From Clostridia bacterium (GTDB lineage: Bacteria; Bacillota_A; Clostridia; TANB77; CAG-508): a stretch of 10,799 nt of DNA. The translations under genes and the position numbers were made by a program. Shown piece after piece: positions 7,780-10,799 of the stretch. Under the pieces are notes generated by a model, which was not told the DNA's origin, did no database searches, and saw only the letters and a program-made list of their open reading frames with translations. The stretch's first letter is position 1. Each line of letters opens with the position of its first letter. The DNA lies in NCBI GenBank assembly GCA_017621295.1, contig JAGATI010000210.1, positions 1 through 10,799 of the forward strand, in the 5' to 3' direction.

Positions 7780-8670
7780 TTATTTATTTCTATTTGCAAT
7801 ATATAATGCTAATTCCTTTAAAAATTCATCATCTGTTTCATAAGAAGATACAATTTCTGTTGCCTCTTTTGTTATACTTTCAAGCATTTTTTTTGCTTCT
7901 TCTAATCCATATTTGCTAACATATGTACATTTTCCTTTTGCTTTATCATTTCCTACTGGTTTACCTAAAACTAAAGCATCTCCTATTTCAGATAATATAT
8001 CATCTTTTATTTGAAATGCTAATCCTATTTTTTCTGCATATAAAGATAATTTTTCTATATCTTTATCTTCTGCTCCAGCAATTATTGCACCAACTTTAAC
8101 AGAAGCCTTTATTAATGCTCCAGTTTTATTTTTATGCATATATTCTAAATAGTCACTTGAAATTTGTTTCCCTTCATATTCTGTATCTATATATTCTCCT
8201 GCAATCATTCTATCAATTCCATAAGAAATTTCATATAGTGCTTTAATTTTTCTATCATTTTCATTTTTATCTTTACTATTAATAATATCATCAATCATTA
8301 TCATATATGCATTATTTAACAACGAATCTCCTGCTAATATTGCAGTTGCTTCATTAAATTTTTTATGATTAGTAAGCTTTCCTCTTCTATAATCATCATT
8401 ATCAATCGCTGGTAAATCATCATGTATAAGAGAAAAAGTATGTATCATTTCCATAGCTACAGCAAAAGGAATACATGCTTCCACATTTTGCTTAAATAAT
8501 TTATATGTTTCTAATATTAGAATTGGTCTTAGTCGTTTTCCTCCAGCAAGTAAACTATATTTTGTAGATTCATTTAATGTCCCTTCTGGACAATCAGTAT
8601 TTCGAAAATATTTTTCAAAACTATTATTAATTAATTTTACATCGTCTATTAGTGCTTGTTTAAAATCCAT
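7780..8670 (-). CDS. ispA: Polyprenyl (farnesyl/geranylgeranyl) diphosphate synthase, IspA family
   Basis: A trans-prenyltransferase that joins isopentenyl diphosphate to an allylic primer. It has 296 residues. Visible motifs are G-G-K-R-L-R-P (substrate binding), the first aspartate-rich motif D-D-L-P-A-I-D-N-D followed by Y-R-R-G-K, K-T-G-A-L, and the second aspartate-rich region F-Q-I-K-D-D-I-L-S. The last motif is normally D-D-I-L-D, so its final Asp is Ser here. Phe five residues before the first motif fits a short C15 product, by analogy. I start at ATG 8670, not 8676, because folding of the stem-loop just upstream would place the AAAGGAG sequence nine bases away. The gene is next to uppS, consistent with feeding lipid-carrier synthesis. 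Geranylgeranyl synthase activity cannot be excluded. Confidence 0.9.
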   Translation of the reverse strand: MDFKQALIDDVKLINNSFEKYFRNTDCPEGTLNESTKYSLLAGGKRLRPILILETYKLFKQNVEACIPFAVAMEMIHTFSLIHDDLPAIDNDDYRRGKLTNHKKFNEATAILAGDSLLNNAYMIMIDDIINSKDKNENDRKIKALYEISYGIDRMIAGEYIDTEYEGKQISSDYLEYMHKNKTGALIKASVKVGAIIAGAEDKDIEKLSLYAEKIGLAFQIKDDILSEIGDALVLGKPVGNDKAKGKCTYVSKYGLEEAKKMLESITKEATEIVSSYETDDEFLKELALYIANRNK

Positions 8671-8677
8671 AACCATC

Positions 8678-8711
8678 TATGTTAGCTTATTTATCTAACA
8701 TATGCTCCTTT
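8678..8711 (-). promoter_or_regulatory. Shine-Dalgarno and stem-loop upstream of ispA
   Basis: AAAGGAG (8705-8711) lies 34 bases from ATG 8670, too far for normal initiation. Between them is a stem of 8 bp (TATGTTAG with CTAACATA) with a 9-base loop. Folding it leaves nine bases from the Shine-Dalgarno to the ATG, an ideal distance. A four-codon reading frame (M-L-D-K-stop, 8687-8701) also begins three bases after the Shine-Dalgarno, so reinitiation is an alternative. Confidence 0.5.
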
Positions 8712-8822
8712 CCGACTAACTTTTTACATTTTATAACTGTATAATTTTTTATAGTTAAACTCTTGTAGCAAGCTATCTAAACCTAAGATAATAAATATAT
8801 ATTTTTTTATATAATATTTTAT

Positions 8823-9371
8823 CTATATACTCATTATTTCTTTTTCTTTATTTTCTAAAATATTATCAATTGAAGCTATATTTTTATCTGTTATTTTTTG
8901 TATATCTTCTTCTGCTTGTTTTAATTCATCTTCTGTAATCTCACTATCTTTTTGCATTTTTCTATAGCTATCTATACTATCTCTACGAATACTTCTTACT
9001 GCTATTCTTGCTTCTTCTGCTATTTTCTTAACTTCTTTAACAAGTTCTTTTCTTCTTTCTTCATTTAATTCTGGGAAATTTAATCTAATTACTTTTCCAT
9101 CATTATTTGGATTAATTCCTATATCAGCTTTTAATATTTCTCTTTCTATTTCTTTTAAGATTCCTGCATCCCATGGTTGTATTACTATTAGTCTTGCCTC
9201 TGGAACAGAAATTCCAGCAACTTGATTTATTGGAGTTGGCACACCATAATAATCTACTTTTATTTTATTTAATATAGCTGGATTTGCACGACCAGCTCTA
9301 ATTTCTGATAAATTTTCCTCATAAACACTTACTGTTTTTTTCATTTTTTCTTCTAAATCTGTATAATTCAT
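8823..9371 (-). CDS. frr: Ribosome recycling factor
   Basis: With EF-G it splits post-termination ribosomes. It has 182 residues against about 185 in the family. The N-terminal block [11 protein letters not shown] and the middle block [17 protein letters not shown] are diagnostic, and the C-terminal helix is intact. AAAGGAG precedes the ATG by about nine bases. It follows pyrH by 166 bases and precedes ispA by about 150 bases, which hold only the ispA leader and AT-rich DNA. It has no CGG codon. In a genome with hungry codons, ribosome recycling and rescue could matter more than usual, but nothing in this protein looks altered. Confidence 0.97.
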   Translation of the reverse strand: MNYTDLEEKMKKTVSVYEENLSEIRAGRANPAILNKIKVDYYGVPTPINQVAGISVPEARLIVIQPWDAGILKEIEREILKADIGINPNNDGKVIRLNFPELNEERRKELVKEVKKIAEEARIAVRSIRRDSIDSYRKMQKDSEITEDELKQAEEDIQKITDKNIASIDNILENKEKEIMSI

Positions 9372-9477
9372 AATATTCTCTCCTTTTATTTTTTATAATT
9401 AATTTAATAATTTTTATATATTATTTTTTTATTAAAAAACTACACCTCTAAACTTAAAATACTTTATTAAATAAGAC

Positions 9478-9520
9478 ATTTCATAATATTTTTAAGAAAC
9501 TTTTTCGATATTTATGAAAT
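9478..9520 (-). repeat. Stem-loop between pyrH and frr
   Basis: Arms 9478-9489 and 9508-9520 pair over 12 bp with one bulged base (ATTTCATA core). The loop can form a small inner pairing (GAAA with TTTC). In the direction of the cluster only a weak T-rich stretch follows, so it may be a partial terminator or a processing or stability element that lowers expression downstream of pyrH. The stem is AT-only apart from one C-G pair. Confidence 0.4.
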
Positions 9521-9537
9521 ATTTTCTATATAATAAA

Positions 9538-10245
9538 CTATTTTACTAATGTTCCTACTTTCTCACCTTTAACAGCTTTTCTTATATTTTCTGTATCATC
9601 CATTGCAAATACTATTAATGGTATATTGTTATCTTTACATAATGATATTGCTGTAGAATCCATTACTTTTAAATCTTTATTTAATATGTCTAGATAAGTT
9701 ATTTCATCATATTTTACTGCATTTTCATCTTGTTTTGGATCTGCTGAATATACTCCATCAATTGTTTTTGCAACTAATATAACATCTGCTTCTATTTCTG
9801 CTGCTCTTAATGCTGCTGCTGTATCTGTTGTAAAGAATGGATTACCAGATCCACAAGCAAAAATAACTACTCTTCCCTTTTCTAAATGTTTAGTTGCTTT
9901 TCTTTTTATATATGGTTCTGCAACTTCTCTCATTTCGATTGCAGTTTGTACTCTTGTATACATTCCTCTTGATTCTAATGCATCTTGAAGAGCTAGAGCA
10001 TTCATTGTTGTAGCAAGCATTCCCATATAATCTGATGTAGTTCTTTCTATTTCTTTTCCATATCTACCACGCCAGAAATTTCCTGCTCCTACTACTACTG
10101 CAACTTGTACACCCAAGTCTAGCATATTTTTTATTTGGTCACAAATTTTTCCTATTACTTCTGGTGATATGCCAGTTTTTGCATCTCCTGCCAAAGCTTC
10201 TCCACTTAATTTTAATAAAACTCTTTTGTATTTAATATCAGACAT
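9538..10245 (-). CDS. pyrH: Uridylate (UMP) kinase
   Basis: It phosphorylates UMP to UDP with ATP as a cytosolic hexamer of the amino-acid-kinase fold. The 235-residue length is typical. Visible blocks are K-L-S-G-E-A-L near the start, [10 protein letters not shown] (usually G-G-G-N), [24 protein letters not shown], and the C-terminal V-G-T-L-V. AAGGAGAG precedes the ATG. It is the first gene of the cluster, whereas tsf normally lies upstream in this phylum; here a divergent gene does. It has no CGG codon. Confidence 0.97.
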   Translation of the reverse strand: MSDIKYKRVLLKLSGEALAGDAKTGISPEVIGKICDQIKNMLDLGVQVAVVVGAGNFWRGRYGKEIERTTSDYMGMLATTMNALALQDALESRGMYTRVQTAIEMREVAEPYIKRKATKHLEKGRVVIFACGSGNPFFTTDTAAALRAAEIEADVILVAKTIDGVYSADPKQDENAVKYDEITYLDILNKDLKVMDSTAISLCKDNNIPLIVFAMDDTENIRKAVKGEKVGTLVK

Positions 10246-10279
10246 AACTATACTCTCCTTATCTTTTTATACTTTTGCT

Positions 10280-10309
10280 ATTGTACCATATAATAAAAGA
10301 TTTTTGCAG
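10280..10309 (-). promoter_or_regulatory. Candidate sigma-A promoter for the pyrH cluster
   Basis: On the minus strand, CTGCAA (10304-10309) and TACAAT (10280-10285) are separated by 18 bases, and the -10 element ends about 34 bases from the pyrH start. The -35 box is weak. Position in the divergent gap and the lack of an upstream co-directional gene support a promoter here. Confidence 0.4.
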
Positions 10310-10519
10310 TATTTTTTTAAAATTTTTATATTTTTTTATAATATAGAGTTATAATTCACAGTATTTTAGTTAAGCAAGAATAGTTACCTCCCAAAGTTAG
10401 GAGTTTAAATATATTTTTTATTCTCACTTGAAGTGTTAATTTTTCCCTTAATATTATCTATAATAATACAAAAACTATTATAAATAGATTTTTTTAAAGC
10501 TTATACACAAGGAGGATAT

Positions 10520-10799
10520 ATGAACCAAATATTAATAACTAAAGAATATAATAAAAAACAAAAATTTAAAATATTTAGTTTTAAATTACAATTTTATATT
10601 TCAATTATTTCTTTTATTATAATAATGATATTATTTTCGTCTATAGTTTACAGTAATACAAAAAAGGAAAAAGAATCGAAAAATTTAACTGATTCATTTA
10701 ATATTAGTACATTATATGATTCATATGTAACTGATATAGATAGATTAAATAGAGAAGCTTTTGTAATAGGAATTATTGAAATTGAAAAAATAAAAATTA
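10520..10799 (+). CDS. Sortase-like membrane protein, N-terminal part, cut by the window edge
   Basis: A plus-strand frame of 93 codons begins at ATG behind a strong GGAGG four bases upstream and is still open at the edge. The visible part has a basic cytoplasmic start (about 1-25), one membrane segment (about 26-46), a Ser/Asn/Lys-rich linker, and then V-I-G-I-I-E-I-E-K-I-K-I. That last stretch resembles the first strand of a sortase domain (typically I-G-x-I-x-I-P-x-I), but Glu stands at the usual Pro. The catalytic His, Cys and Arg would lie beyond the window, so the call is tentative; another extracytoplasmic membrane-anchored protein is possible. The gene is divergent from pyrH across about 270 bases that hold no gene. 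Confidence 0.5.
   Translation, partial: MNQILITKEYNKKQKFKIFSFKLQFYISIISFIIIMILFSSIVYSNTKKEKESKNLTDSFNISTLYDSYVTDIDRLNREAFVIGIIEIEKIKI

Noticed and set aside
10383..10405. Small CTCC/GGAG hairpin in the divergent gap as a riboswitch or terminator
   Set aside because: The stem is only four to five pairs with a mismatch beside it, and no conserved riboswitch core or adjacent T-run is visible.

Overview
The window is AT-rich chromosomal DNA from a low-GC Gram-positive bacterium (Bacillota). It is most likely an uncultured clostridium, judged from gene content and order, strong Shine-Dalgarno sequences, AGA-dominated arginine usage and the presence of PolC, the replicative polymerase of this phylum. 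Almost everything lies on the minus strand as one co-directional housekeeping cluster. In transcription order it is pyrH (UMP kinase), frr (ribosome recycling factor), an ispA-type polyprenyl synthase, uppS (undecaprenyl diphosphate synthase), cdsA (CDP-diacylglycerol synthase), rseP (site-2 membrane protease) and polC (DNA polymerase III alpha). A divergent plus-strand gene, probably a sortase, starts upstream of pyrH and runs off the right edge. A short possible reading frame runs off the left edge beyond polC. The theme is growth: nucleotide supply, ribosome recycling, the isoprenoid lipid carrier, phospholipid precursor, membrane proteolysis and replication. The usual clostridial neighbours dxr (between cdsA and rseP) and ispG (between rseP and polC) are absent, and gaps of about 190 and 245 bases stand in their places. 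The most striking signal is a recoding pattern. Three essential genes (polC, rseP, cdsA) appear broken into pieces by seven +1 frame changes: five in polC, one in rseP, one in cdsA. At all seven, the last codon before the frame is lost is CGG. In each case, dropping one base (reading C-GGN as the glycine codon GGN) restores the conserved protein. I scanned the coding strand for every CGG. These seven are the only in-frame CGG codons in the window and none is read as a normal triplet. The six other CGG triplets in these genes lie out of frame and cause no disruption. The corrected genes have whole-codon lengths (1474, 418 and 268 residues). Sequencing errors or gene decay should not respect codon phase, so I infer that CGG is an unassigned or hungry codon here. 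The ribosome would move +1 at CGGN and insert, most likely, glycine, either by out-of-frame tRNA-Gly binding or through a dedicated four-base-decoding tRNA. Five sites in one essential polymerase gene imply very high efficiency. Other points of interest are a perfect 38-bp palindrome with a related hairpin between rseP and polC, a stem-loop that may bridge a distant Shine-Dalgarno to the ispA start, and a changed second aspartate-rich motif in the IspA-like enzyme.
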